A stretch of DNA of 64,000 nt from Streptomyces caniferus (lineage in GTDB: Bacteria; Actinomycetota; Actinomycetes; Streptomycetales; Streptomycetaceae), in contig NZ_BLIN01000004.1 in NCBI RefSeq assembly GCF_009811555.1, forward strand, positions 48,450-112,449, in the 5' to 3' direction. Position 1 is the first letter of the stretch. Each line of letters opens with the position of its first letter. Below, in pieces: positions 41,530-50,752 of this stretch. The position numbers were made by a program, and so were the translations under genes. A model generated the notes under the pieces. The model worked only from the letters and a program-made list of their open reading frames with translations, was not told the origin of the DNA and searched no databases.

Positions 41530-42627
41530 GTGACAACACCGCCGCAACCTCAGCCGGACCCGTCCCAAGCTCCTCAGCCCGCCCAGCACCAGACGCCACA
41601 ACCCCCTGCCTACGGGCAACCCGTTGCGCAGCCTCCCCAGCCCGGGGCCTCCGGTCAGTGGCAGGCACAGGGCCAGGGCTACGATCAACCGATGGCCTGG
41701 GGACAGGCTCCGGCAGGTAGCCCGTATCCGGCCTGTCGGATCTGTGGCGCCATACCTGCTGCGGACGTGACCGTTCGCGGACACCAGGGCATTCTCATCA
41801 TGATGCGGTTCCAGAGCTTGAAGGGCCCCTTCTGTCGGAATTGCGGCACAGCCGTGCTGCGCGAGATGACTGGAAAGACGCTCTGGCAAGGCTGGTGGAG
41901 CCCGTTCTCAGTGATTGCCTTCACCCCTTTCACGCTGATCTCGAATCTCACGGTCAGGGCCAAGCTCAACAAGCTCCCACCACCGGTTCCAGGGCAGCCC
42001 GGCCAGCAGCTCGATCCGGGAGCACCGCTGCGCCGACGGCCCGCCGCTTTGGGGGCGTTGATCCCTTTGGTCTGGGTGCTGTTCTTGGTCATTCAGAACG
42101 CGATTCACCCCGCCGGTGCCGCGACCAGCGAAAGCGTCAAGCGCAGTGCTCTCAAGCTGGGTCAGCCAAGCCCCCAAGCCCAGGAAGTCCTGGACGATGA
42201 CATGAAGGAAGGCAAGTTCGTCATCACGCCGCAGCGGGTCGTCATGGGCAAGCCTTCCGACCTCGACGAGTGGGACGAGGTGGGGAAGGAGAAGATGTAC
42301 CCAGGGGCCACGCTGGCGTGGCTGTATGTGAACGCGAAGTTGGTCGGTGGCGACACCCCGCTCAGCGGGCCTACGGTGACGGCGGGCAGGGTCGGGTTGC
42401 TCTCCGAGGGCGGCCGCCAGGGGACGCCGTTGACCTTCCTCGAAGACCTGAAGAGCAGGCCGGCCGACTGCCAGCCTGAAAAGATCAGCGCCACTTGGCG
42501 GAAGGGCGAGGACCACACCCTGTGCGTACCCTTCGTGGTACCGGAGGCCCGGAAAGTCACGACTGTTACGTACACCCGCAATGCCCTCGACACCGCGCCC
42601 TGGTTGAAGTGGGCCATCGATTCGTGA
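41530..42627 (+). CDS. Zinc-ribbon membrane protein
   Basis: GTG at 41530 after GGGGGA; the longer frame lacks a ribosome site. 365 residues: a Pro/Gln-rich start, a zinc ribbon (CRICGAIPA and CRNCG, about 70-110), an amphipathic FSVIAFTPFTLISNL segment, one clear membrane span near 180-198, and an extracytoplasmic domain of about 165 residues with two Cys. The ribbon-TM-domain layout occurs in toxin-immunity-like and sensor proteins. Lower GC3 than flanking genes. It faces the T4SS operon, converging at its end. Confidence 0.65.
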   Translation: MTTPPQPQPDPSQAPQPAQHQTPQPPAYGQPVAQPPQPGASGQWQAQGQGYDQPMAWGQAPAGSPYPACRICGAIPAADVTVRGHQGILIMMRFQSLKGPFCRNCGTAVLREMTGKTLWQGWWSPFSVIAFTPFTLISNLTVRAKLNKLPPPVPGQPGQQLDPGAPLRRRPAALGALIPLVWVLFLVIQNAIHPAGAATSESVKRSALKLGQPSPQAQEVLDDDMKEGKFVITPQRVVMGKPSDLDEWDEVGKEKMYPGATLAWLYVNAKLVGGDTPLSGPTVTAGRVGLLSEGGRQGTPLTFLEDLKSRPADCQPEKISATWRKGEDHTLCVPFVVPEARKVTTVTYTRNALDTAPWLKWAIDS

Positions 42628-42673
42628 ATAGATCGGGTCCGCGCCAGTGGCCAGGTGACTCTCGAACTGCTTC

Positions 42674-43645
42674 TCACGCAACGCGGCGGATGTCCCACGC
42701 GTACTGCTCCCAGTACCCGGCCAGACTGATGATCTCAACCGATTTGCCGGGTCTTGGTGCGTCGATCATGCGGTTTCCGCCGGCGTAGACCCCCACGTGT
42801 CCCCAATTGTGCTTGTCGAAGACGATGAGGTCGCCGGGCTGCATCTGTTCGCGGGGGACGGGCGTCCCGACGTGGCGTTGCTCTTGTGAGGTGCGTGGCA
42901 GTTTCACTTTGTGGCCGGTGCCTTGGTAGACCGCGTACGAGGTCAGTCCGGAGCAGTCGAAGCCGCCGCCGGACGGCCCGTTGATGGTGCCGCCGCCCCA
43001 TATGTAGGGGAGGCCGAGCTGGGTGTAGGCGGCCTTGACGATCGCGTTGGAGGCAACGTCAGTGTTGGAGTCGGGCCCGCTGCGCTGCGCGGCCGCGTAC
43101 GTCTTGGCCTGGTCGAGGACCTTCTTCACGTACCAGTCGGCGTGGTTGTAGGAGTAGATCGCCTTGTACACCCCGTGGCTGGTGCCGGCTTTGGCACCGT
43201 TGGCGCACAGCATTCGCGCCGCCGCATACACCGCGTCGGTGGCATCCCACGGCGTCGGCGGGTTCGCGCCGCCCGGCGGCACCGGGTACGCGTACCCCGT
43301 GAACGTGCTCGGCAAGAACTGCATCGGCCCGACCGCGCCGGCCGAGCTGCGCATGGTGGGGTGCCGGGCGTGGTCGGTCTCCACCTTCCCGATCGCCGCG
43401 AGCACGCTCCAGTCCAGCCCGCGGCAGCCGGCCGGAGCCGCCTGCCGGTAGAGGGCCAGCATCTTCGGGGGGATGTCGCCGACCTGGCCGCCCTGCATCG
43501 ATATCTGCGACCCGGCCGCGCCCTGCTCCTCCTGGTGGCCGGCGGCGCCGTTGGCGACGGCGGCGATGAACAGCACCAGCACGCCGATCAGTGCGAACAC
43601 TGCTGTGCCGAGGCCGACGCCGGTAGCGATGGCGGGCTTCTTCAC
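42674..43645 (-). CDS. Lytic transglycosylase / NlpC-P60 peptidase
   Basis: GTG at 43645 with CAGGAGG upstream, overlapping the VirB6-like gene stop. 323 residues: one membrane span (9-31), an SLT-type lytic domain (about 60-190) with catalytic Glu89 in AAIGKVETDH and GPMQFLPSTF, then an NlpC/P60 domain with Cys231 in GGGFDCSGLTS and His283 in HVGVYAGG. This two-enzyme hydrolase is the VirB1/TcpG role of Gram-positive T4SS, opening peptidoglycan. The long upstream open frame is an artefact. Confidence 0.9.
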   Translation of the reverse strand: MKKPAIATGVGLGTAVFALIGVLVLFIAAVANGAAGHQEEQGAAGSQISMQGGQVGDIPPKMLALYRQAAPAGCRGLDWSVLAAIGKVETDHARHPTMRSSAGAVGPMQFLPSTFTGYAYPVPPGGANPPTPWDATDAVYAAARMLCANGAKAGTSHGVYKAIYSYNHADWYVKKVLDQAKTYAAAQRSGPDSNTDVASNAIVKAAYTQLGLPYIWGGGTINGPSGGGFDCSGLTSYAVYQGTGHKVKLPRTSQEQRHVGTPVPREQMQPGDLIVFDKHNWGHVGVYAGGNRMIDAPRPGKSVEIISLAGYWEQYAWDIRRVA

Positions 43646-46086
43646 GAACGCCTCCTGGGCCGTGTGGGCAGGGGCGGCGAGGGCTGGCGGCGCGGCGGTG
43701 CGGACGGGGTGATGGGCCGGTTGGCAGCGGCGGCGCGGGTGCGGATGCGGTGAAGGCGCTGCTGCAGGCTCGCCTGCTGGCTGGACGCCGGCGGGGTCAT
43801 CGGCCGGTTCGGCACCATCTGCGGGCGACGGCTGCGCCGCGGCGCAGCGGCGGGCGCCGGGTTGGGCGTCCGGCCCGTCGCACCCCGCGTTGCTGGGCCG
43901 GTGGTTCGGCGGGCCGAGCGGCCGGCGGGGCGGGAGGGCAGCGGCGGCAGGCCGCGGCGGGCACGGGCACGGTTGCTGATCCAGCGGCCGCCGATGCCGC
44001 GCCAGTACTCGTCGGCGAAGTCCCGCACCTGCGGCTCGTACGTCTCGCGTGCGGCATCGAGGCGGTCTTTGATCTGGCTGGCCGCACCGGTGAGCTGGCC
44101 GGGCACAGCCTGAGCTGCCGTCACTGCACGGTGTGCGGCCCGGGGGCCGTACACCGGCAGCCCGGGACCGTACTTGAGGCCGAAGCGGCCCATGCGCACG
44201 CCGGTCCGGGCCCCGGCACGTACGGTCTTCTCGGCCCCGCGGGCGAGACGGCCGGCGCCCTTGGCCAGGTGTCCGAGGGTGCGGGCGCTGCCGGCCCGGC
44301 CCAGGCCGCCGCCGATGGCGCCGGCGGTGCCGCCGGTGGCGGCCATCATGCCGAGCATCAGCGCGGCCCCGCCGATCTTGCCCAGGGTGCCGCGCCGACC
44401 GCCACCACCGGTGCCGAGGTTGGACGGGGCTGCGGTGCCTCCGAGTTTGGATGCGCCGACGCGGGTCTTGAGCCGGGCGGCCATCTGCTGCGTGCCCCTG
44501 ATCAGGCGCTTGCGGAAAATGAGCGCACCGACGCACAGGATGTCGACGGTGACGAAGCGGACGACGATGCCACCGGGGAGGTCCGCCGCGGGTGCGGAGA
44601 CCACGGCGGTGACGGCCACGACGAACACCCCGAGCGCCACTACGAGGCCGACGAGCAGGGCCAGGCCGCGGGCGATCGCGGCGGCCCGCGACCACAGCCA
44701 CGCTCGGCCGGGTCCCGGCAGGGTGCCGGCGATCAGTGCGCAGCGCAGCAGCATCGCCTCTGCCGCCAGCCAGACTTGGGCGGCCAGGTAGCTGCCGGCG
44801 AGCCCGATGATCAGCGCGCAGACCAACAGTGCTGCCAGGAACATGAAGGCGGCTCCGGCGAGCTTGTCGCCGGAAGCCTTTTTCGCTTCCTTGGCGTTGC
44901 CGCTGACGCACGCCTTCTCGAACTTGGCGTCGGGCTTGACCGGCCCGAAGGTGTCCACGCCCCACTGCGCGGCCTTGTCCTTGACGAAGTCCTCGACCTT
45001 GCCGCCGATCCCGGGCGCGAGGATGTCCCCCGCACCCGGCATGTCCTTGATCGCCTTGGTCTGCCTGGCGACCTGTTCGTTGACGAATGCGGTCGAGATG
45101 CGGGAGGACGTGAACTGGGAGGCGCACTTGTCCTTGGTGTCGTCGGTGAACGTCTGGCCGTAGGTCAGCACCATGCTCGGCTGCACCACGAAGGCATTGA
45201 CGATTTCGTCGGTGATCGGCGTGGTGATGCTGAGCACCGCGTCGTGCGACCGTCCGGTGGGGTCCTCGTTGCCCATGACGATGGCGGCCACAGCGACCCC
45301 CAGGTCCCGCGCCTTGCCCACCGCACCATCGGGGCCGAGCAGCGTCTGGGGCGGCGAGGCGAGGCTGGTGACCGCGAGCGCGGAGATCAGCAGGGACGCG
45401 GTGAGCTCGCCCCAGCCGCGGGAGCGGTCACCGAAGAAAAAGTGGTAGGCCGCGACGGTGCCGCTGAAGGCGAGGCACAGGCCGGGCAAGCCGAGTTGCA
45501 CCACGACGCTGTTGTAGAGGGAGTCGGAGACCGCGATGGCCGGCTTGAGGAGCAGCGAGGCCAACTTGAAGCCCAGCGCCCAGGTGAGCAGCCAGCAGGC
45601 GAACGCGATCATCCACTTGGTGCACATGAACAGCAGGCTGGTCAGCCACTCGTCGACCTTCAGGCCCCAGTCGGACCAGTCGCCGCTCTCGGAGTCCACC
45701 TTGAACGCGCTGACGGGGATGCCGTGCTCATCGGTGACATGGAAGCTGTCCAGGAGGTCGTTCTTGCCGATGCCGAGGCGGTGGAGCTTCTTGCGCAGCG
45801 ACTCCTTGGCCTCCCGCTGCGCCTTCTTCGCGGCCGCCTTGCCCTGCGCGGTGTCCTCGTACGCCACGCCACCCGCTGCACCGGGCGCCGGCTTTCCGTC
45901 AGTGGTGGATTCGGGCGGGCTGGGCTGCGCACTGGTCGAGGCCGACGGCGCGGGCACCGGCGCTGCGGCCGCGTGCGCGGCCAGCCCGGTGGTGAGGATC
46001 GCCGCGGCGCACAGCACCAACACCAGCCGCCAGGCACCCCACCGCCCTGCGCACGCCGTCTGCCCGGCCAGGCGCAGCCACCTCAT
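43642..46086 (-). CDS. VirB6/TrbL-like channel protein
   Basis: ATG at 46086 overlaps the VirB4 stop (ATGA) and begins a signal peptide (LVLVLCAAAILTTGLAAHAA). 814 residues with a soluble early part, then a block of about eight to ten membrane spans (residues 170-580), followed by a Gly/Ala-rich and very basic C-terminal region. This is the polytopic T4SS core of Gram-positives (VirB6/TcpH). Four Cys in the outer loop near residue 400 may pair. Confidence 0.82.
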   Translation of the reverse strand: MRWLRLAGQTACAGRWGAWRLVLVLCAAAILTTGLAAHAAAAPVPAPSASTSAQPSPPESTTDGKPAPGAAGGVAYEDTAQGKAAAKKAQREAKESLRKKLHRLGIGKNDLLDSFHVTDEHGIPVSAFKVDSESGDWSDWGLKVDEWLTSLLFMCTKWMIAFACWLLTWALGFKLASLLLKPAIAVSDSLYNSVVVQLGLPGLCLAFSGTVAAYHFFFGDRSRGWGELTASLLISALAVTSLASPPQTLLGPDGAVGKARDLGVAVAAIVMGNEDPTGRSHDAVLSITTPITDEIVNAFVVQPSMVLTYGQTFTDDTKDKCASQFTSSRISTAFVNEQVARQTKAIKDMPGAGDILAPGIGGKVEDFVKDKAAQWGVDTFGPVKPDAKFEKACVSGNAKEAKKASGDKLAGAAFMFLAALLVCALIIGLAGSYLAAQVWLAAEAMLLRCALIAGTLPGPGRAWLWSRAAAIARGLALLVGLVVALGVFVVAVTAVVSAPAADLPGGIVVRFVTVDILCVGALIFRKRLIRGTQQMAARLKTRVGASKLGGTAAPSNLGTGGGGRRGTLGKIGGAALMLGMMAATGGTAGAIGGGLGRAGSARTLGHLAKGAGRLARGAEKTVRAGARTGVRMGRFGLKYGPGLPVYGPRAAHRAVTAAQAVPGQLTGAASQIKDRLDAARETYEPQVRDFADEYWRGIGGRWISNRARARRGLPPLPSRPAGRSARRTTGPATRGATGRTPNPAPAAAPRRSRRPQMVPNRPMTPPASSQQASLQQRLHRIRTRAAAANRPITPSAPPRRQPSPPLPTRPRRRS

Positions 46087-48623
46087 GCCGCGACCTGTAC
46101 GGCCGGGTCGGAGTGAATGGCGGCCTCTGCCTCGGGGTCGGCCGGGACGACGATCTGCATCCCACCGATCCGGCCGTACAGGTCGCGGTGCAGGCACTCA
46201 CCGGCCCGCTGCGCGCGGAGCTCGTCGTCCACGTCCACGGGGGACAGGCCGGTGGTGACCAGTTCCACCAGGTCCGCATCGCCCGGGTCGAGGTCGAGGA
46301 AGGCGAGGCCGCGCCGGGCGAGGGCGACGTCGGTCTGCCGGAACAGGAACTTGCGGGGGAACAGGCCGCGGATGACCTGCCCCGCGGCGCTTTCCTTCGG
46401 GCCGATGTCCTCGCCATCGTGGCTGCCGGCAAACACGCCGGCATCGTGCTTGCGGCCGTCGCGAACCAGTTCCAGGAGCAGGCTCATGCCCTCGGGGCTG
46501 GACGTCAGCCACCAGCATTCGTCCCACACGGCCACGCAGAACTCGTGAGGGTTGGCGAAGCACACTTCTCGGCTCAGCGCCGCGATGAGATACAGCGTCG
46601 CCCGGCCGAAGACCTTCTCGAACTCCAGCGTCGCCAGCCGGTCAGCGCTGAGCTCGTGTTCCTTGGGCAGGGCAAGGCCGGCGGTGGCGAAGACGATCGC
46701 ATCGGCCCTCGAGGTGTCCACCACCGGCAGCGTGGGGTCGAAGATGGTGCGGGCGAGGTCCTTGCGCGCGACCGAGGACAGCTTGCGCGCTACCGCATTC
46801 GAGGTCGCATCGCGCTTGCCCCGGCTCTGGAGTTCGCCCACCAGCGCGGCCATGGACGGCGCCGGGCCTGCCAGGATCGCTGCGATCGCTTCCGACAGTG
46901 CGACGCCCTGGTCGCTCATCGGGGCAATGCCCAGCAGCAGCGTCAGGAAGCTTTCGGTGCGGCGCTGTGCCTGCGCGCGGTCGAGGATGGTGCGCAGCGG
47001 ATCGAGGGAGACCTGGGCCTGGTCGTCGATCGTGATGACTTGGGTGGTGCCGGGGCACGCCTGCGCGAACCGGACCCACTCCTGCTGCGGTGTCCGGTCG
47101 ACAATGACAGCCCGCCCGCGGCTTCCGGGCTGATCGCTCTTGCGGCCGGCGGCGAGGATCCCGTAGACGGCGGTCTTCATCGCGACGCTCTTGCCGCCGC
47201 CGAGCTCCCCGATGAACGCAGCGGACGCGGAAGCGGCCTTGCGCGGGCCCAGCGACCAGTCGGTCAGCACCGGACGGGTGCCGCCGCCGGCCAGCTGGAG
47301 CCCGTACAGCGGGCCCTTGGCGTCACCCAGGGCCGATCCACCGAAGGCGCCGGCCATGGCGAAGTCCCGCGCGAGAAGCACCTGGGCGTAGGAGGCCATG
47401 ACCTTCGGTGTGCGGGCGCCCGGCAGCATCCCGTACCAGAGGTTCTCCTGTTCGCCGAGCGGGCGGGTGAAGGTGTAGTCGTTGCCGGCGAAGTGCGTTT
47501 GCAGGTCGGCGGCGCGGGCCTCGGCCTCGGCCGGGGTGGCGCCCCACACGCACAGCGCCCCCATCGCCTGCACCTCAACCTCGCTCTTCGAGCTGGTGAG
47601 GGCCGTGCGGTATTCGTCCATCCCCTCCGCGGCCTCCAGCACCCGCGAGGGAACGCCGGCCGTCTCGCCCTCGTACTCCCCGGCCTGGCCTGCCACTTCG
47701 CGTGCCTGCCGAAGGGCCTTGGCCTCGGCGGCATCCCCGGGCGTCACCTTGATCCGCATCACCCAGTCCACCGGAAAGCCGAACTCGTCCAGCGAGGCGA
47801 GGTACTCCGAGCCCGGGAAAACGAACCTTTCGGGCATCTCCGTCAGCGACAGGATCGTCTGGTAGGACTCGCCCCACTGGGTGCTCACCTGCAACCAGCG
47901 CCGTCCGAACCGGCCTCGGTGCACGTCGGCATCGTCGCCACCCTCGGCGGTCGGAAGGGCGCCCTCTGCCAGAACCACTTGCCCCAGTGCCGCTGCGCCG
48001 CGGCCGCGCCTGCGGCCGGTGTACTGCTCCGGCTCGGGCAGCAGGGGCTCCAGCACCCCGCGGCGAGCACTGTGCCCGTAGATCCACAGAATCTCGGCCT
48101 CGGTCGCAGGACGCAGCGCCACCGTCGAGGGCCAGGCCGCCGCGAGTTCCTGCGCCTGCCGCAGCCGCCGCACTTCCTCACGGGCGCCGACCGGCGCGGG
48201 CAACAGGCCCAGTTGCAGGGCCATCTCCGCGCGGGCCGCATCGATCGCCATGCCAGCCGCCTGCCGCTTGGTGCCGGCGGGCAGCGGGACGGCCAGCCAG
48301 TCCGTCCGGCTGGTCAGCTCCAGGCGCTCCAACTGGTCCCACACCCGCGTCGCCAGCTGCGCGTAACGCTCGCAGGCGGCCAGGTCGACACCATCGGTCA
48401 TGCGCCGCACGACCTCGGCCGGGTCGACCTGCGGGCACAGCGACAGCAGCATCGCCTCGCCGCGCAACTGCTTGACCAGCGACTCCAGAGCACGCAGCCG
48501 GCGTTCTTTGACGGTGCGGGAGGACTGCGCGTGGCCGCTGCCCTCCACCCGCCACAGCGCCCAGCAGGTGCCGTGACGGGTCCAGATGACTTGGCCGGCG
48601 ATGTGCCGTACGGGAATGCGCAT
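46083..48623 (-). CDS. VirB4-like T4SS ATPase
   Basis: ATG at 48623, one base from the upstream stop. 846 residues. The P-loop GELGGGKS is at about 472-479, DRTPQQEWV and AVWDECWWL (Walker B) follow, and RDGRKHDAGVFAGSHDGEDIG matches the VirB4/TraC sensor region. The N-terminal 400 residues are the membrane-associated part. VirB4 ATPases energise the assembly and export of the T4SS. Coupled on both sides by overlaps. Confidence 0.88.
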   Translation of the reverse strand: MRIPVRHIAGQVIWTRHGTCWALWRVEGSGHAQSSRTVKERRLRALESLVKQLRGEAMLLSLCPQVDPAEVVRRMTDGVDLAACERYAQLATRVWDQLERLELTSRTDWLAVPLPAGTKRQAAGMAIDAARAEMALQLGLLPAPVGAREEVRRLRQAQELAAAWPSTVALRPATEAEILWIYGHSARRGVLEPLLPEPEQYTGRRRGRGAAALGQVVLAEGALPTAEGGDDADVHRGRFGRRWLQVSTQWGESYQTILSLTEMPERFVFPGSEYLASLDEFGFPVDWVMRIKVTPGDAAEAKALRQAREVAGQAGEYEGETAGVPSRVLEAAEGMDEYRTALTSSKSEVEVQAMGALCVWGATPAEAEARAADLQTHFAGNDYTFTRPLGEQENLWYGMLPGARTPKVMASYAQVLLARDFAMAGAFGGSALGDAKGPLYGLQLAGGGTRPVLTDWSLGPRKAASASAAFIGELGGGKSVAMKTAVYGILAAGRKSDQPGSRGRAVIVDRTPQQEWVRFAQACPGTTQVITIDDQAQVSLDPLRTILDRAQAQRRTESFLTLLLGIAPMSDQGVALSEAIAAILAGPAPSMAALVGELQSRGKRDATSNAVARKLSSVARKDLARTIFDPTLPVVDTSRADAIVFATAGLALPKEHELSADRLATLEFEKVFGRATLYLIAALSREVCFANPHEFCVAVWDECWWLTSSPEGMSLLLELVRDGRKHDAGVFAGSHDGEDIGPKESAAGQVIRGLFPRKFLFRQTDVALARRGLAFLDLDPGDADLVELVTTGLSPVDVDDELRAQRAGECLHRDLYGRIGGMQIVVPADPEAEAAIHSDPAVQVAA

Positions 48624-49246
48624 TACTGCCCCTGCTCGTTTGTGTTCGTGGTGCTCGCGGCCCGTGCCGCGAGCAGCGCGCCGACGCCGGACGCCACCCG
48701 CACCACCGGGACTTCGGCCGCGGGCCGATCGGCGGCCGGCCTGTTCTCCGGGACGGCCGGTGCGGGAATCGGGCGTCCCGGCTTGTCGAGCGAAGGACCC
48801 GGCTCTCGGGGTGCGGCCGCGCGGCCGGGTTCGTTCGTCGGCTGCCAGGTGAGGGTGCAGACGCCCACCAGCGCGCCCCTTGGGCGCTGGCGTACGGGGC
48901 GGCCGTCCATCCGGCCCGCGCTGCCGCTCGCTGCCAGGCCCAGCGCACTGGCGGCAACGGACAGAGGATTGCGGCCATCGACGTGGATCCGGCCCACGAC
49001 CAGGGCCAGGGCGTAGGGCACCCCGACCAGCGGCAGGACGTCGACCAGGCCGTGGTGCGCCCACAGCGCGCGGGTGAGGAAGGCCGCGGCGAAGGTCGCC
49101 GCGGCGACGGTGATCTGCGGGACCGTGTAGGGGCCGCCCCAGATGCGGCCGCCGCCGGGCCAGTGCCCCACCACCAGGGTGTGTTTGCGTGCCTTGGTGA
49201 AGCACCGTCCGATCAGCGGCTCCGGCGAAGCAGCGGTGGTGCTCAT
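48623..49246 (-). CDS. PrgI-like membrane protein
   Basis: ATG at 49246, overlapping the previous stop. 207 residues with two hydrophobic spans at about 43-62 and 68-88 after a basic start, then a Pro/Arg-rich cytoplasmic tail. Position directly before virB4 and a two-span layout are those of PrgI/TcpE (VirB3-like). The longer open frame upstream was not chosen. Confidence 0.72.
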   Translation of the reverse strand: MSTTAASPEPLIGRCFTKARKHTLVVGHWPGGGRIWGGPYTVPQITVAAATFAAAFLTRALWAHHGLVDVLPLVGVPYALALVVGRIHVDGRNPLSVAASALGLAASGSAGRMDGRPVRQRPRGALVGVCTLTWQPTNEPGRAAAPREPGPSLDKPGRPIPAPAVPENRPAADRPAAEVPVVRVASGVGALLAARAASTTNTNEQGQ

Positions 49247-49560
49247 CGCCGGCCGCCGTTCAACGGGTCGAGGTGGTCGACAACGCGGACTGCGGCCGGT
49301 GCCGCTGTGCCACCGGGGTTCTTGATGTCCTCGCCGATCTTGTCCCTCAATACCGTCATGTTGACGACGATGGCCATGACCACCGCCCCGCCGATCGCCG
49401 CAACAGCGGCCTTCATCACGCTCTTGGTCTGGTGCCACACCGAAGCGACCGAGAGGACATACATCAGCCCCAGCACGCCCACCAGAGCCGCGGTTTTGAG
49501 CTGGGAGGTGAGGCTGTTGAAGTCGGAGATGGCACCTGCCATCTGCATGAGCCCGTTCAT
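49243..49560 (-). CDS. Small two-TM protein (VirB2/TrbC-like)
   Basis: ATG overlaps the upstream stop. 105 residues with hydrophobic spans at about 22-40 and 50-70 (ALVGVLGLMYVLSVASVW; AAIGGAVVMAIVVNM), a short hairpin and a polar end. The size and layout suggest the T4SS pilin-like subunit, which in Gram-positives stays in the membrane. No cleavage signal is clear. Confidence 0.7.
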   Translation of the reverse strand: MNGLMQMAGAISDFNSLTSQLKTAALVGVLGLMYVLSVASVWHQTKSVMKAAVAAIGGAVVMAIVVNMTVLRDKIGEDIKNPGGTAAPAAVRVVDHLDPLNGGRR

Positions 49561-50594
49561 GAGCCGTGCCTTTCCTGAGAATCTGAAGAGTTGGGGGACG
49601 TCGCCAGAGCGGGCGCCGCTTCGAGCGCGGCGACCTCCCACCGGCCGTCCCGGGCGCGCAGCTCGATCGCGTACGTCATCGGCCGACCACTCGTGTGCTT
49701 GCCGTCGCCTTCGACGTCGACCAGGAGCCGGCGCTGGACACCGTCGGGCGGCGTCTGCGTCTCGGCGCCCTCGGCCGGGCCCTGGCCGTGGTCGGCGATC
49801 TGCGTCACCGTCACCGCCGTGTACGGCGCCGGCCGCACCGCGTGCAGCGTGGTGCCGGGGGAGAGGTAGCGGTCCAGCTCACCCGCGCCCGTCAGGTACG
49901 CCGCCAGGAAGCCGCGGACCGTCTGCACCGCCGGATCCGAATCCAGCGGCGCGTGCCCTGCGCCGTACGAGAGCTCAGGAGCTGCGCCCTTGGAACCGGT
50001 CGGGGCCGCGACCTCGGCGGGCAGTGCCGCGGCTGTCCAGCCCGAGGCCCCGCGGCCGCCGGTGGCCCCCACCGGCACCTGGAAGTACCGGACGCTGCCG
50101 CTCTTGGTGCCCTTCGACGAACCGGTGATCCGCGCGGCCACCGTCACCGACCAGTAGCCGGCCGAGACCTGCCGCACCTGCACCGCCGACGCCGACTCCA
50201 CACGCTCCGCCCCGTCCTCGCCCGCCCACGACATCGAGCGGGCCGCCGGGTAGTACGCGGCGAGCTCTTCGGCATCGGCGTCACCGTCGCCGGCCTTCAC
50301 ATAGGCGGCGACGTACAGCTCGGCGAAGCCGGCCGGTGCCACCGCATCCGATGTCGCCGGCTGCGCCCGCGGTGCCTTGGCCCGCGTGGGCACGGCCACC
50401 GGCGTCGTCGCGGAGGCCAGGGCCCAGCCGCCGAGCAGCGGTCCCGTCAGCAGCAGGCCCCAGGCGCTCCACCGCACCACGGCCGTCCAGTTCGCCATCG
50501 CGCCCGTCGACATCGACGTGGTGGCCCACCCGGTGTCCGGCACCGCAGGCTCCTCCACCGGCGGGGTCTGCTCTTCCTTGCGGCGCCACTTCAT
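49557..50594 (-). CDS. TcpC/VirB8-like conjugation protein
   Basis: ATG at 50594 (MKWRRKEEQ), overlapping the 53-aa gene's stop. 345 residues: a short cytoplasmic part, one span at about 40-58, then two NTF2-like domains (about 85-200 and 215-330, FAELYVAAYVKAGDG and VRGFLAAYLTGAGELDRYL). This is the TcpC architecture of Gram-positive T4SS. The two FAELY/RGFLAAY helices mark each repeat. Confidence 0.85.
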   Translation of the reverse strand: MKWRRKEEQTPPVEEPAVPDTGWATTSMSTGAMANWTAVVRWSAWGLLLTGPLLGGWALASATTPVAVPTRAKAPRAQPATSDAVAPAGFAELYVAAYVKAGDGDADAEELAAYYPAARSMSWAGEDGAERVESASAVQVRQVSAGYWSVTVAARITGSSKGTKSGSVRYFQVPVGATGGRGASGWTAAALPAEVAAPTGSKGAAPELSYGAGHAPLDSDPAVQTVRGFLAAYLTGAGELDRYLSPGTTLHAVRPAPYTAVTVTQIADHGQGPAEGAETQTPPDGVQRRLLVDVEGDGKHTSGRPMTYAIELRARDGRWEVAALEAAPALATSPNSSDSQERHGS

Positions 50595-50752
50595 GACTGC
50601 GGCCCCTTCCGGAGCAGATGCCCCCATGTACCCGTCGGGTCCACAGCCCAGATGCGCCGGCCGTCGCGGCGAGCAGCCGCTGCCTGGTCCTTGAGTGCCG
50701 CCTTCAGGGCCTGGCTCTTGCCGTGGCCCGCAGGGCCGAACATGGCCGTCAC
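50591..50752 (-). CDS. 53-aa P-loop mini-protein
   Basis: GTG at 50752 overlaps the preceding stop (GTGA); ATG at 50743 is an alternative. The 53-residue product starts MTAMFGPAGHGKSQALKAAL, a Walker A loop with GPAGHGKS, then a basic helix (KDQAAAARRDGRR), IWAVDPTG and WGHLL. The VDPTG pattern recalls the strand after the P-loop of HerA/FtsK ATPases. No Walker B is present, so it is a truncated ATPase or a nucleotide-binding peptide. Its stop overlaps the TcpC start, so it is almost surely translated. Confidence 0.65.
   Translation of the reverse strand: MTAMFGPAGHGKSQALKAALKDQAAAARRDGRRIWAVDPTGTWGHLLRKGPQS

Noticed and set aside
42674..45127. 817-aa version of the peptidoglycan hydrolase
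   Set aside because: The first 490 residues are a low-complexity Arg/Pro shadow of the VirB6-like gene; the ribosome site and signal anchor place the start at 43645.
46083..49205. 1040-aa version of the VirB4 protein
   Set aside because: The extension overlaps the PrgI-like gene in another frame; ATG at 48623 fits the operon overlap.
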